A stretch of DNA of 64,000 nucleotides from Taenia hydatigena. Its lineage: Eukaryota; Platyhelminthes; Cestoda; Cyclophyllidea; Taeniidae. The position numbers were made by a program, and so were the translations under genes. The stretch lies in the NCBI GenBank assembly GCA_036345935.2, contig JADWOT020001139.1, forward strand, positions 267,642 through 331,641, in the 5' to 3' direction. Each line of letters starts with the position of its first letter. Position 1 is the first letter of the stretch. Below, in pieces: positions 50,601 through 62,520 of this stretch. The notes beneath the pieces were generated by a model. That model was not told the origin of the DNA and did not search any database. It saw only the letters and a program-made list of their open reading frames with translations.

Positions 50601-52240
50601 GCTTCTAGGAGCAATCCAGTGTTTTTATAATTAGGATCCAAATGCAGCCTGAGACTCACAATTAAATATTCAAAAACTAGATATACATTTGGCCATCGCA
50701 TAAAATAACGTGTTCTTGACCATAAAAAGTCATGGGTCTTTGGGATTTACGTCACAACGTAGGGGTGTTCGGGATCTTCTAAAAGCGCGATTTCCCTGAG
50801 AACAGTTGAGGTACACCTTGCTCAGAATGCTCAAACCTAATGCCCCGACTTTCGATCGGGACACTTGTAAACAACCCCGTACGTGCCTAGAAAGTTGAAG
50901 TAACTTTTTCTTGAGCCTTTAATTTTTCCGGGTTGTGGAATGCTGGACAGCTCAAAACCCGACATCACCGTAAAACGGAATAACTGCATCCTTAGCACTA
51001 GCTAACCTCTACTGATATCCGCACACTTAGTAAATGATCCATTAGGGAAGAAAATTTCTTTGAAAGGACATCTCATGCCCTTGTAAAGATATAGAAAATG
51101 CGGGATTAGTAGCCGCCTAGAAGCGCAACTAAGTGATTTCACTTCCGCTTTCCCTTTACCAACACATAAAATGGTAGACGTAAGACTGCCAAATCCGTTT
51201 TACCAATAGGCAGCACTGTGATTCTGCACTGCTCACACAAGAGATGCATTACTGAGTCCTTCATAGAGACCAATAAAGTGACCAATAGAACAAAACTTGC
51301 TCTTAAAATGAGATTGACGACCAACTCCCATCCTGAACCCAAACACATTTGAAGACCTCTTTGTTTGTTCTTCCATGGCAATTCTTCTCACACCTCTTTT
51401 TTTACTGATTGCTTATTGCATACTGGTACTTGGGCAAGAAGTCAGCATGAAAGCACATTTCTACTGCCTTACAAGCATTTAAAGGATCAGCCGATTCATT
51501 CCCTAATTTTTGTGGAGCATGATCACTTACATCGCATCGTGAAATGTACTGTTTTTCGGGCTTACTGCATATTGGAATAAGTAGTGGTACGCAATCCCAA
51601 CTAGCTGAATGCATGTTGAATCCAGCCAGAAGACATCAGCAACGTCGCATAAACATCGTTAGATGCAAATAGGGCACCGATTACCTTTCGTAGCAAAACT
51701 AGCTATGAGGCTTCAGGCTAAATAATGACTTTTTAGTGATTTGCGACAATTCAAACAATAAAATCCCTTATAAAAGAGGTCAGTTCGTCTACAGTGAGGG
51801 TGTTCACCCCCAACACAGTTAGCATTTCGGTGAGCCACTTTTCGTTATGGGATCAAGCAGATCATTAAACCATTAGCTAATTTAGGATGGGCTTTAAATC
51901 AGCACTAAAATTAGCGGGAGACGGGGCCTAAGATAGCAGCTGCAGGGGCACTATTCAATGCATTCGTAGCTAAGGCATGGTTCAAGCACTAACTAGAATT
52001 GAAGGCCCGATACAGTTCGCACTTATCAAGCAGAGAGCACCACTTTCTCATATCGACCCATTCTTTGCAACGGTAATGCGGTAGCAGCGACATTTTCGTA
52101 AGTATGAATTACTTCTACTTCCAATGACGCCTGCTGCATTAGTAGTGGCAGTACTTGCGGTAGATGCCTTAGGAATCAGACATGCCAGGCGGTGGCTTGG
52201 GCGAGGAGGAGAGGTGGTGATCATCACAGTGGCCGTAGTT
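47700..52240. other. No supported gene apart from one ORF
   Basis: Mostly short frames and no repeat copies recognised. The exception is the minus-strand frame at 48892-49188 listed separately. A stretch at 50280-50480 is somewhat GC-richer but has no open frame of note. Confidence 0.3.
48892..49188 (-). other. Open frame of about 98 codons, unassigned
   Basis: The frame is open from about 49220 to the stop at 48892-48894. A GGCAG acceptor-like site precedes its upstream edge and a GTACGC donor-like site lies near its end. The product is basic, with a CMCYAC cluster and many Lys and His. This does not match C2H2 spacing. No polypyrimidine tract precedes the acceptor. It could be an exon or a chance frame. 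Confidence 0.18.
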
Positions 52241-52244
52241 ATAA

Positions 52245-52520
52245 AAGCGGTGACGACACCAATATATGGTGGTCAGAATTTGGGATTTTAAGACCTAAGA
52301 CTCAAGTTCGACTCTCGAGGGGACATCACGAGGTCACACAGTAATAGAGTGGGTTAACGATGCTAGTTGTTCCAACGCTCCTTTGGATACGTCGCTTAGT
52401 CGTTTGCACTGACATTGCTGCTTAGACTTGCATAAAACAGCCTCTGCTAACGCGGAATAGTGCACATTGAATTGCGTGATGAATAGCCAAATCTTTCATT
52501 TTCCTCTTCCTACATGATGT
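52245..52520 (+). repeat. R4 tRNA-derived SINE-like repeat, copy 1
   Basis: The head has a Pol III B-box match (AAGTTCGACTC, 52304-52314), and the A-box region is degraded. The body (52335-52515) aligns in the same orientation with 58205-58385, sharing ACATAAAACAGCC-type and GCTAAC-CGGAATA blocks in order. Compared with copy 2 it lacks about 170 bases between head and body. Confidence 0.65.
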
Positions 52521-52524
52521 GCAC

Positions 52525-55080
52525 GCGAAGTAGTAAGCAAGCGCATGTGAGTTTCGGGAATTGGAACTTGTTTCATGCCAATTGCGATGAAGGTTCAATC
52601 AAGCAATATCCAACTCAGGCGAGATATTGATTATTCTGGAACTCATGGAAGATAAGTGGATAAGCAATTTAAAATAGAGATGTGGCCATGTCGGCCAGTC
52701 TGTATACTTCCAGACCGGCTATTCTAGCTTAGTGACCTCGTTTAGCCTCTGTATCTACCCCCACTTACTGGTTAATTAAATCAAAAATGATCAAAATAGC
52801 AAACAGGTAAGTAAGTGCATTTGTGGCTATGCAAACCATCCTTTTAGCAAAAGCTACCGATACTAAATGCAATAATTGAAAAGTATACCATAAGTTGAAA
52901 CGGAAGCCGGGGACGTAATATGCTTAGCGCAATAAAGTAAAAACTCGAATGGCAGGAATATAGTCAATTAAAACAACAGGAGTAGGATGACAAAGCTGCT
53001 CTTTTGAGCCTGTATTTGTCCTCGCGAAATTCGTCAGTCAAATGCCAGCGATTACAGTAGAACTATACCGAAAGGAAGCCTTAAAATATCAACATTTATT
53101 ATTACCCGTACTGCAGAAAAGAAGTAGACCATCCTAGATCATTGTCTATATTTGCCTGAACGTTTCACTGTATGGGCAGGATATCCGGATCAATATACTT
53201 AAATAAAGCAAATGCCTACGGATAGCCTTAATGTTTGAGCCATTAAGTGGTTTATTATTCTGGCAATATAAAACTGTTTATGCTGCCTAAAACTGATAAA
53301 GATAAGTAGGATAATGAATATTTTAAGGTAGAATAGATTACAAAAAAACCAGGGTGTTAATCAATGAAACGTTGATCGGCAGAATCTGTCAAAATAGATA
53401 AAGAAAGGCAGTATTTCATTTTCATCACGTGATTTCAGATGATATAGCGCGAAAGATGGGTTTCGCTGTAGAGTACCGATTTTAATCGTGACTACTGCTG
53501 AAATGTTGGAAGAGAGAAGCTGTCTGTGCTGAAGTAGATAGAGTAGATTTCGGTCATAGTTACTCGAAGAAAGGCAGCGACCAAATTAGCCTAGGACTAG
53601 CGATCGACCTTACCATGGTCGTCATTCTTGGCTAAAGCATTCGCATCGCAATGGTGGTTTGCCAGGGAGAAAATGATAGTGCGATGTTATGTTGATACAG
53701 TGCCCCTTCTACTCAACAGTCCTTTCATGCAAACCGTCAATACTGCTAAACTGGGTTCCTGCAGGATAGTGCACATTATACCAAGTCCTTAAAAGAACAA
53801 AAATGTAAGTACTTTCCTCCTTCACGGGTCATGATGCCGGTCTTGACCAGCACAGTCTGTGTTTGTTATTACTAAGTCTTGTCGCTGATAGGTCTTGCAA
53901 CGCAGTCACTGCGTCTAGTTGTTAAAGTTAGTGAAACAATAAAGTGAGTGCTAGTGAAACACATTTAGATGGCAAAGTGGACCCTGTTTGGCTTCATTGG
54001 AGGAGTCAGCTTATTATATCTGATCCCATAAACATCGCTGACGGTTACCGAATGCTTAGCAATATGCGTGAACACTTATGCAAAATATAGCGCGATTGCT
54101 TTCAAATACAACTGCTTCACTTTACCTATCAAAACAAAGTCTTTACACACTTTTGCATTGTGCTTAAACCTGTTTTCCTCGCATTTATTTCCTCATTATT
54201 CGATTAGCATAGCTATTTTCCTAACAATACCGAAATCTCAATTCTTGAATTGATCTGCGAATAATTTCTGCCCAACGTCCTCAGGGAAACTTTGCTCATT
54301 TGAAACCGGTTACCTTCCTTGTTCCTAACTGTTTTTGCGTTCCACTTGTTGCACCCGCATTTAGCAATAATCTAGATTCATTTTGTACCATTCTCCAACT
54401 AAAGTTTTGTCCTTCATTTCCAATTTCGTCAATACCAAAAACAATACTGAGCAATGCAGATAAAACACTGCAGCGGTTTGATAAGGGCCAATAATGCAAT
54501 GTCAATTCTTTGCCTCGCCTTCTCTAGCTAAACTATTCAATTGTTTCGCAATAAAAATGCGATGTCATCCACTTTGCCTTTTTAGGCAATAGTTTAATGA
54601 TAACACTGTTGCCAGAAAGACCTGCTTGTTATTTTTATTTGTTAAACTCTCGGTAACCGAACTTTAGCTTTGTGCTTCTCCACTTTAGCCCCAAGCTCTT
54701 AACTTTTCCTAATCATCTGTGTGTAAATATTAATTAACAGTAGAATGTTTTGTTAAATCAGCAGACAGAATTTTAAATACGCCCACGAGTTCTGCTTACT
54801 AATAGCGATTGATCCAAAGAAAGCACTCGAAATACTTTGAGAGTTCAAAGTTTGTTGACGCTCAATCTCTCGTTGATGACTGAGAATGATTCTATAATTG
54901 CAATTAAGTGAGTGCAGTTCTTGACTGCATGAGAAGACCCCAGTGCTTTTATCCACATTTGTTCACAACCAACTTCACGGAATTAAACACGCTCGTCTAG
55001 TCATATGCTTTTACCTTATGCGATGTGGCTTTAGGAAAGCATGTCTCGGTTAAAAGCACCAAAAGTAGTGTTTGTTAATC
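52525..55080. other. No supported gene
   Basis: AT-rich, short frames only. A consensus donor CAG|GTAAGT occurs at 52803-52811 without any exon-like partner. Confidence 0.3.
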
Positions 55081-55084
55081 ATTG

Positions 55085-56300
55085 TCGAACAAATTAGTAT
55101 CCAATACATAAGCATCCAGCTTGCACAAGTGAGAGTTGCTGCGCTGAAGAGGCATGGATTATGTTATAGGCCGAATAAGATTTTTAGAAAATGCGTATAA
55201 GCATTAGGACTGTGATTGTATAACCCATCTGGTGGATCCGTTGCACTTCCGCAAGGGAGAATTACTATCCAGCTTGGGGTCTCTGACGCCCGTCAGCTAT
55301 TAAGTATTGCAGTCATCATTAACGCATGAAGAAATAAGTCAAAGGAGATGGTGTTTGAAGTGCGGATTCGGAACATCAAGCACTTCGGTTGCGAATCTTA
55401 CATTTAGACAGGCTGGGCCGCATCCGCACAGCCACTACCATCCTCCATCTTGGCTTTTACCTACAAATGCGTTGTTATACTGCGTCTACACTTCTAACTA
55501 TCATCTCCGAGGAGCTGCTAACCTGCACCCAGCTCACATCAAAACCACTCTAATCCACTCTGCTCAAATGCTTTGTTGTGAACATCTACCCATTTTGGCT
55601 GAACGAACAGACAGAATGCGAAAGGACGATTTATCAATGGATCAATAGGCGATTGCTAATCTAGGCGTTTCCGTGGTATAGCCGTTAACGCTAGCGAACC
55701 ATAATCAGCCTATACGACGTCAAATCGCTGTAGACACCATTGTGAGAGCAGAACGACAATGCTACACATGGTCAGCTTTATAACTTCTGTCAATTTACAT
55801 GCCTTTATAGCTACGTGCATTCTTGCGCGCACACAACCTCAAGCTGGAGGAGCTAATGGAGCGACGGCAAAAGTTATCCCCACATACGGAATGAGGAGAC
55901 TTAACTAGCGAGGAATGTTGAGTTAGATATCGCATCGCCAATTATTGAGTCATCACTGAAGTCACTGACAGGAGAGCAATTGGCTTGGTGAAGTCACCAA
56001 CAAGGCACCAGTGACAGAACTCAGAACCGCATCCTCCTATCTTGGGGACAGACGCCTTATCCATTGGGCCACAACAGCTCAATTTATAGATTCCCCTCTT
56101 GGTAACCTCCGCCTGCTGTGTTTTGGTCTTGTCGCTCTGTCTCGAGTTCATTACTCACTATCGTGTTAGCCCAATTCCTCTACTTCTCTACATCTCCACT
56201 CGGTCTTTACAGCCATATTGCACACCACTTCCACCGCAAATTCTATCTGGGTAATCTTGTAATAACCTAAAATTCGTGCAAATGAAAGGCTAAGGATCAG
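55085..56300 (-). repeat. R2 element, copy 1 (inverted)
   Basis: About 1.2 kb that align in reverse complement with 59145-60265. In one aligned 33-base stretch (55755-55787 against 59650-59682) I count 26 identities. A 20-base block is identical (55503-55522 against 59914-59933). Similarity extends about 200 bases upstream of the tRNA-like part and 800 bases downstream, so the tRNA-like sequence is internal. No open frame is conserved between copies. Confidence 0.85.
56007..56078 (-). pseudogene. tRNA-Arg-like relic inside R2 copy 1
   Basis: Starts GCTGTTGTGGCCCAATGGAT and keeps the A-box (TGGCCCAATGG) and a GGTTCTGAG remnant of the B-box. The acceptor, anticodon and T stems no longer pair well. 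It is homologous in position to 59385-59457, so both descend from one ancestral R2 tRNA-like region. Confidence 0.7.
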
Positions 56301-56804
56301 CATGGTATTCAAATTGGTTCACTTCTGCACAAAGTTGTGGGAATCGGAAAGACTTTTCTAATACAAATATAGCCCGCCGGACAAGCAGAGCAGGGGCCAA
56401 TGTAATATTCCTTGGTCAAGAGCGCTTATGTTCTGGGCCGCGATCAATGAGTCTTGCGGTTTATGGACGAGCAATCGCTATTATTGTCCGAGGGAAGAAA
56501 GCGGCACATGGGATCTGGCTAATAATACGAAAAGTCAGGATCACTTAGTGAACCATTGCTTATCTCCCTTGCTCGTCGTCGTCAACCGGAGCGCCTGCTT
56601 CACAAGACATCTACCACGAACGCAGCTTTAGCCACAGCCACGGCGTCATTAAAGGTAGAAACTATTCATGCATACGGAATTGTTAAAGCCACCGCACTAC
56701 AGTTGCAAAGAATAGACTGATATAAGACAGAGGTGCACTGCTTGACTGCAGCGGATGGTAATGATGAGGAAGAAAATGAGTTAAAATGAAAACTGACAGC
56801 TGTT

Positions 56805-56877
56805 GGTCTCGTGGCCTAATGGATAAGGCGTCTGACTTCGGATCAGAAGATTACGGGTTCGAGTCCCGTCGGGGCCG
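56805..56877 (+). tRNA. tRNA-Arg (anticodon UCG)
   Basis: A 73-nt cloverleaf. The acceptor stem GGTCTCG/CGGGGCC has seven pairs, two of them G-U. The D arm contains TGGCCTAATGG (A box). The anticodon stem TCTGA/TCAGA is perfect with loop CTTCGGA, so the anticodon is TCG and reads CGN arginine codons. The T arm ACGGG/CCCGT encloses TTCGAGT (B box GGTTCGAGTCC). The discriminator is G, there is no intron, and the CCA end is not encoded. No run of four T follows within 40 bases; the nearest are TTATTT, so termination may be weak. It lies between the two R2 copies, which carry related tRNA-Arg-like sequences. Confidence 0.9.
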
Positions 56878-56879
56878 TA

Positions 56880-57780
56880 AAATTACCTTATTTCCTCCGC
56901 TGCTTGCAGTGGCACTGTATCTGTTCAGCAACGAACTAAAACAAGGGGGCACTAGAGGGGAAGAGACAGTCAGCTGCACTAGAAGGGAAGAGGTTAAATT
57001 ATTACCATGCCAAGTAGGAGCCTTCACACTATTAGGACAATGCTCAGCTTAATAGACAGCCTCTATACAACCGGCTACCTTCCTTCTTCCCCATTCCTCT
57101 CCGCTCCCTTTACCACCACCTGTTTCTCACGCCTTTACCTTCGCACTCACTGCATGACTCACTTTCGACTCTAACCTCTCTCCTTTAATCAGGCGCTGTC
57201 TTGCCGCGGTGAGATATGGAATGACTTTTGTAGTAGTTAAGGCGTGACTGATTGAGTTGGCACATTTGACATGCATCTACTGCTGGTCACCCATACCACA
57301 TTAGACTGATGGTGCGAATCGGTGAGCTGATGGGTCGGTTGCAGTGATTGATGGATGGTTGAGGGGTGAGGCATGATACGGCAGAGCAGAAAAGGGCAGG
57401 CGTCATTTCATTCATATGCAACTTCAACGTTTTCGATTCTTTATTGCTCATTCGTTCCAGCGGAAAATATGTCAGCCATTCGCAAAACGTGAAGTTAAGT
57501 GTGCATCGCCTCGAAGCTGCTAATTTAAAAAGAGAAAAATGTCAGGGTCAAGTGGACGATAAGATGGAAAGGAAAATAAAAAAATGAATAATTTTTCGTG
57601 AACTTATGCAAAATTTATTCGCAGTGACAAATGGGCGGAAGGATCCTCCATGACCTTTGTTTCATCTAATACTGCTCAGCCCGTCACCGGCCAGAGAGGA
57701 CTGTCCCTTGTTGGACACTGCTTTTATCGCTAAGGTGAATCTGATGAAGGGAAGAAGGGCATGGGGACATGGCAAGTGAA
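56880..57780. other. No supported gene
   Basis: Downstream flank of the tRNA. 57060-57190 is pyrimidine-rich. No repeat match was found by eye. Confidence 0.3.
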
Positions 57781-57784
57781 TATT

Positions 57785-57940
57785 AAGTAAGCGTGAAGTG
57801 GATGATGGTAACTCGCACCAACCCTGAATGTTGACGTACCTAAAGTTTACAATGACAGACGCGACTGACCTTATAACACTGCATCCTCAAATATATAATC
57901 TACAAGGTCTTCGCGCTCGTAAAGCCCCAAAAACTGATAG
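57785..57940 (+). repeat. R1 fragment
   Basis: Aligns with 13650-13805 of the left R1 arm in the same orientation. Shared blocks are AAGTGGATG-TGGT, ACCCTGAAT-TTG, ACAGACGCGACTGACCTTAT and CACTG-TCCT-AAAT. It corresponds to the outer part of the arm only, so R1 sequences also exist as truncated pieces. Confidence 0.7.
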
Positions 57941-57944
57941 TGGT

Positions 57945-58390
57945 GATGGTGGTGAGGTAGGTCAGTAGGCTAGGGCGTCGTTCTAACAATGTGGGTGTCG
58001 AGAATTCGAGCCTCTCACCAGGCATGACAACTGTCCGCCAACCAATTTTTAGTCGATTTACTGACCTTTCCCGTCTGGCGGCAAAGTAGTTAGCACGTGC
58101 ATCCTTCCTGATGCAAGTTGTTGTTGGATAGGCATGATGCCACTGCAAACGGAGGTAGAGATAAAGAATCGTTACGGCTTTGGTAGGATTCTAGCCTAGC
58201 ACACAGTTGTGGAGTGGGTAAACAAGGTCGGATGTTTAACGACTCCTTTCGGCACTTTGTTTAGTTGCTTACACTACCATTGCAGCTTAGGATTACATAA
58301 AACAGCCGTTGCTAACCCGGAATAAAGTACGCTGATTTGTGCAATGAATAATTGAATTTTTTACTTTCTTCAATTGTGACGAAAGCGCAG
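57945..58390 (+). repeat. R4 tRNA-derived SINE-like repeat, copy 2
   Basis: The head shows an A-box-like TAGGTCAGTAGG (57958-57969) and a B-box-like GAATTCGAGCC (58002-58012), 32 bases apart, as in tRNA genes. The body (58205-58385) matches copy 1. It starts right where the R1 fragment ends. The 58030-58200 segment is absent from copy 1. No tail repeat is clear. Confidence 0.65.
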
Positions 58391-58399
58391 TCAAGTACG

Positions 58400-59140
58400 C
58401 TGAACTAGAGTATGCCGAAAGCAGTGCCCATCCTAAAAACCCATCATCATGAGGAATATTCGCGCAATAAAGATCAACAATGGCAGCTATCTGGTCGTAT
58501 GTGTAACTAGCAAGCCACGAAATTTAGCCTGTCATCGACTTTCTAGAATCCTAATTATTATCTAAACCCTACGCCCTAATATCGAACACCCAATATCGCT
58601 GATTGCTTGATTTAGGCTTGGTAGCATACGAAAAGCAGCAATTTTGCGCCTTATATGTAGGAAACACTAAAGTCAAAAAGATACGCACCCACTACTTAGG
58701 TTCAGTAACATATGCAGACTTCTACGATCGAACTTGGGTGGATATCAACCCCATTCCAAGTTAGAGCATTGATACCTGAAAAGCTATCGCAAGAAGGACC
58801 CTCTGAGTATCAATGCGGCATTAATAAGGCAAAAAATGCCGCATCGATTCATTGGAATATTGTGCATAACAATTTTAAGTACAGCAACCCTTGATGACAG
58901 TTGCGGTCACTAAGAGCGTCAGAACATCGGCTGCGCTGGTGCATTGAAATGAACGCAGCAATTTCTCGAAGGAGGAAAAATCTTCAGTGCCAGCACGAGG
59001 CAAGCTATAGGGGCAAAGGTCAATCGCAAATCAAACTTTGCTTTGAAGCATTGCATTCCGTAAAGCATGTTTATTAATAGGACGATTAAAAATATCGGGA
59101 AATCAACAAAAGAAACAAAACAAATGGTTTAATTACGAAA
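58400..59140. other. No supported gene
   Basis: One 60-codon frame and no domain. No repeat match seen. Confidence 0.3.
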
Positions 59141-59144
59141 GCGA

Positions 59145-60265
59145 CGCGATGAATTGCACAGAATATGATTTGCAATTTGTTAAGTGGTACTGATCGGGCG
59201 GTGGGATTTGGGGTGGGAGTGGTGTACAAAATGGTTGGAAAGACAGAGTAGAGATGTGAAGGAGTGCTGGAACCGGTATTGAGGAGAATCGGGTTGACGC
59301 GATAGTGAGTAGTGAACTCGAGACAGAGGGACTAGACCAAAACGCAGTGGTCGGAAGTTGCCAACGAGAAGATCTATACATGGAACTGGTGTGATCTAAT
59401 GGACAGGGCGTCTGCCTTCTAAGCAGAAGATTGCGAGTTCGAGTCCCGCTACCGGTGCTTTGTTAACGACCACGAATCCATCCATCTTCCTGTCAGTGAC
59501 GCGACTGTATCCAACTCGACACCCATCGCTCCTCAAGCCTTCTCATTCTGTAAGCGGACAAAACTTCTGTTGCCGTTTCACCAACTCCTCTGGCTTTAGG
59601 CTGCATGCGTGTTCGAATGAATGTGGCTCTAAAGGCATGTCGAATGGCAGAAGGTATGAATCTGACCATGCGTGACATTGCCTTTTCGCTCTCATAATGG
59701 TGCCTACAGAGATGCGACCTTGAATGGGATGGTTATGTTTCGTCAGCCTTAACAGCTAACCATGGAGGCGCCTAGATTGCAATCTCCTATTGTTCCATTA
59801 ATCGATCGCTCTTTTGTATTCTATATGTCCACTCAGTGAACTATAGGTCGATGTTCATTGCAAAGCATTTACGCGGGATGGATTAGGGCGGATTCGATAT
59901 GAGCTGGGCGCATGTTAGCAGCTCCTCGGAGATTTTGATTGCAAGTGTAGACACGGTAACAACGCATTTGCAGGTGAAATGCGAGGTCGAGAACGATAGT
60001 GGCCATAGGTCAGCAACCCAATTTGACTTATTTCTACACAAGTCAATAATGACCTTAATAAATAATATCTAGCGGGCGTCTGAGATCGCAAGTTGAATTG
60101 CAAATCTTCCCTGTGGAAGTGCTAAGGATCTACCAGATGGGAGGTGCAGCCATAATCGTAATGCCTCTGATTCAAATGATAACATAATTCATGCCTCCTT
60201 TAGTACAGCAACAATCACTTGTGCAAGCAGGCTACGGATACATTGAATGCTTGCTTGTTTGTTTG
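59145..60265 (+). repeat. R2 element, copy 2
   Basis: Partner of 55085-56300. Landmarks in order are GGAGTGGTGT near 59217, AGTGAACTCGAGACAGAG near 59310, the tRNA-like region (59385-59457), TCCTGTCAGTGAC near 59490, the shared 20-base block at 59914-59933, TTTGACTTATTTCT near 60023, and CACTTGTGCAAGC near 60217. Similarity to copy 1 fades near 60265. Confidence 0.85.
59385..59457 (+). pseudogene. tRNA-Arg-like sequence inside R2 copy 2 (anticodon UCU)
   Basis: Still folds as a 73-nt tRNA. The acceptor ACTGGTG/TACCGGT has seven pairs with wobbles. The anticodon stem TCTGC/GCAGA is perfect around loop CTTCTAA (anticodon TCT, arginine). The T stem GCGAG/CCCGC has one A-C mismatch and the loop is TTCGAGT. 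The D stem is poor (ATC against GGC). It may be a decaying gene or the Pol III promoter of the R2 element. Confidence 0.65.
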
Positions 60266-60279
60266 TATATAATGCAGGA

Positions 60280-62090
60280 GAGTCGCTGAAATATAATGCG
60301 AAGGTGACATTGTAAAATAGATTAAGCACCCGAGCTCATTAGGTGGCGAGTTAGTCTGACTGAAACTGGTGAAATCATTCGTCCCGCGGGTAGGCTTGGG
60401 ACTTAAAAGAAAAACGAAACTCTAGCATGGATGGATCAGTATGCACTGACGTGCGGCGTGACATAAGAGACGAGGAATGACGGAAAAGTTAAGGTTGAAT
60501 GGCAGATGTAGTCCAGAATAATGGGTGAATGTGCTTTAGGCGCGAATGATGAAACGGTGGGATGTGAGACGCAAATTGAAGCGGGCCTTGCATGGAGTGC
60601 ATTACGCTCAAGTTCTTTCAGTTTGTGATTTACACTTCCGTACCTGATTCTATTCACTCCCGATCTTGGCCCAAAATGTGTGAATTAGAGAGGAATCGGA
60701 AATGAGCAGCAGTAAGGGAGGTTCATGTATGAGTCGAGATCTGCCTGAAGTCTCCTTTTGGGGATCTCCGCCAACCTATGTGATGCATATGCTTTCCGGC
60801 TCACAGGATTTACCGAATAACTAGCGCGATAACATCTCGACTACTATGTATAGTGCGCTTCATTTGAAAATCATAATACCTGGATCGCCTACTCGTAATT
60901 TTATTCAGCTTCATTCAAATCATTCGACTGTGCCATGTTCATGCGACTTTCGTAACTTCTGTTTACCGTTGCAGGGCCTTTGTGGTGTCATGGCTCGGGC
61001 CAGGTGGAATTCCTCTAAACTGTTCGCGCCATAGCTATAAAACTAAACATTACTACTCCCCTCCACCCTATTCGGAAACATGAGTCCTGTCTTCACCGAA
61101 CGCTAGTAGCCGTATCTCTCCTTTTCCTTCGGAATTGATGCTAGACCGAAGCTTTAGTAGAGTCATATGAATCATTAGTCTGCACTACTAAACTGGCTAT
61201 GGCCTCCTTCACAGCTCTACTGGTCTGATTAATTAGGCTAAATGGTTCTTAAAGCACTGTACCAAAGTGTGTCGCTTCCCAATTGTATTATCAATCACAT
61301 GATTCTGTGCTTCACTGGTTTCATCTTGAAGTCGTTTGAAAACAAGATATTTGAGCAGCTATACCACGCTATTGCTGAGTCCGTTTTACATCAAAAAATC
61401 TATTTCTTTAGTTAGTGCCAGTATTCCCAAATAAACTTGGACCGAATCAAAGCAACTAAATTTTGAGCAAGTTCCATGCGCCCTTCCGAGATCCATTCTG
61501 CTCAAGCAGCAATAAATACGGGTTTCAGAAACAATGGTCATGAGTGGCCCGTTTCCTCTCTTCAGTTTGTGTTGTGACAAATCTCGATATTGCCAACGTT
61601 TCATGTGGCAGTGTCACAAAGACCTACACAAAGACCCAGGGCTACGACTCCGGCATCCCACCCTTGTAATTTTAATTAGCTTTGCATTCCTCTCGCACGA
61701 GTGCCAGTTGCTTATCTAGAGGCGATTGCAGTAGAAGACATGTCATGTCTCCGCTTTCCACCTTAACTCATGGCATCGTTCTCTACGATTGAATATATTA
61801 GTGTTCGCTTTTAACTTGCAAAGCCTTAAATACGCTTGTTCGCTTATTTGCAACCCTGCTTTTCCCAGGCTTATTTGGTTAGCCAACACCATGGACGATG
61901 GCTTAGTAAGTCGTTTTTAAATCAAGCATAATGCTACACAATTTTTAGCCAAAGGCATTAAATATTTGTGCACTTTGGTTGCCACACGTTTTAAAGGTAG
62001 GAATCTTAACGGATAGGAGCCATTAGAAGCGAGACCTACTTACATGCTTTGCGTTAAAAATACCAGATAGCGTGCGCTGTCTAGGTTTTA
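60280..62090. other. No supported gene
   Basis: Short frames on both strands only; nothing recognised. Confidence 0.3.
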
Positions 62091-62094
62091 ATAA

Positions 62095-62520
62095 CCAAAC
62101 GCTCACTTTTCTTCCCTATTACTAAAATAGCTCTCCACTGGATAATCACAGCAAATGAATGCTGGCCGTTTCGTCTGCGATTCAATCCTGCCAGTTGTAT
62201 AGTCACAATTACGTCGACACAATTATCCACATTGAACTATTTGGGTGCATTTTCTAGTCGCATGCCTACACGCATGCCCTGTTTGCCGTCCCAACGTGCA
62301 TGATTTGCATTGCAGTTTGTGGGCTCACTAAAAGGCCAAAGCATGGAAGCCATTCATATTGATCACTTGTTTGAATGAGAAAAAAGCCATGGTGATGGCT
62401 TCATTGGTTGTTAAGGCGATGCGTGATGAGAAGTCGCATGGCTGTAAAGGTGCACAAGTGAGTAGGGAAGAAAGCGGACGATTGAAAAGAAGGAGAATAA
62501 TGTTAAGTGGGAAGTGAATA
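62095..62520 (-). repeat. R3 dispersed repeat, copy 2 (inverted)
   Basis: Reverse-complement partner of 3770-4190. It shares the 40-base identical block (62394-62433) and diverged flanks including GGCATGCG, AATGTGGATAA-TGTGTC and GACGTAATTGTGAC in order. Confidence 0.75.

Noticed and set aside
52803..52811. Consensus donor CAG|GTAAGT
   Set aside because: No open exon or acceptor nearby; a match of this length is expected by chance.
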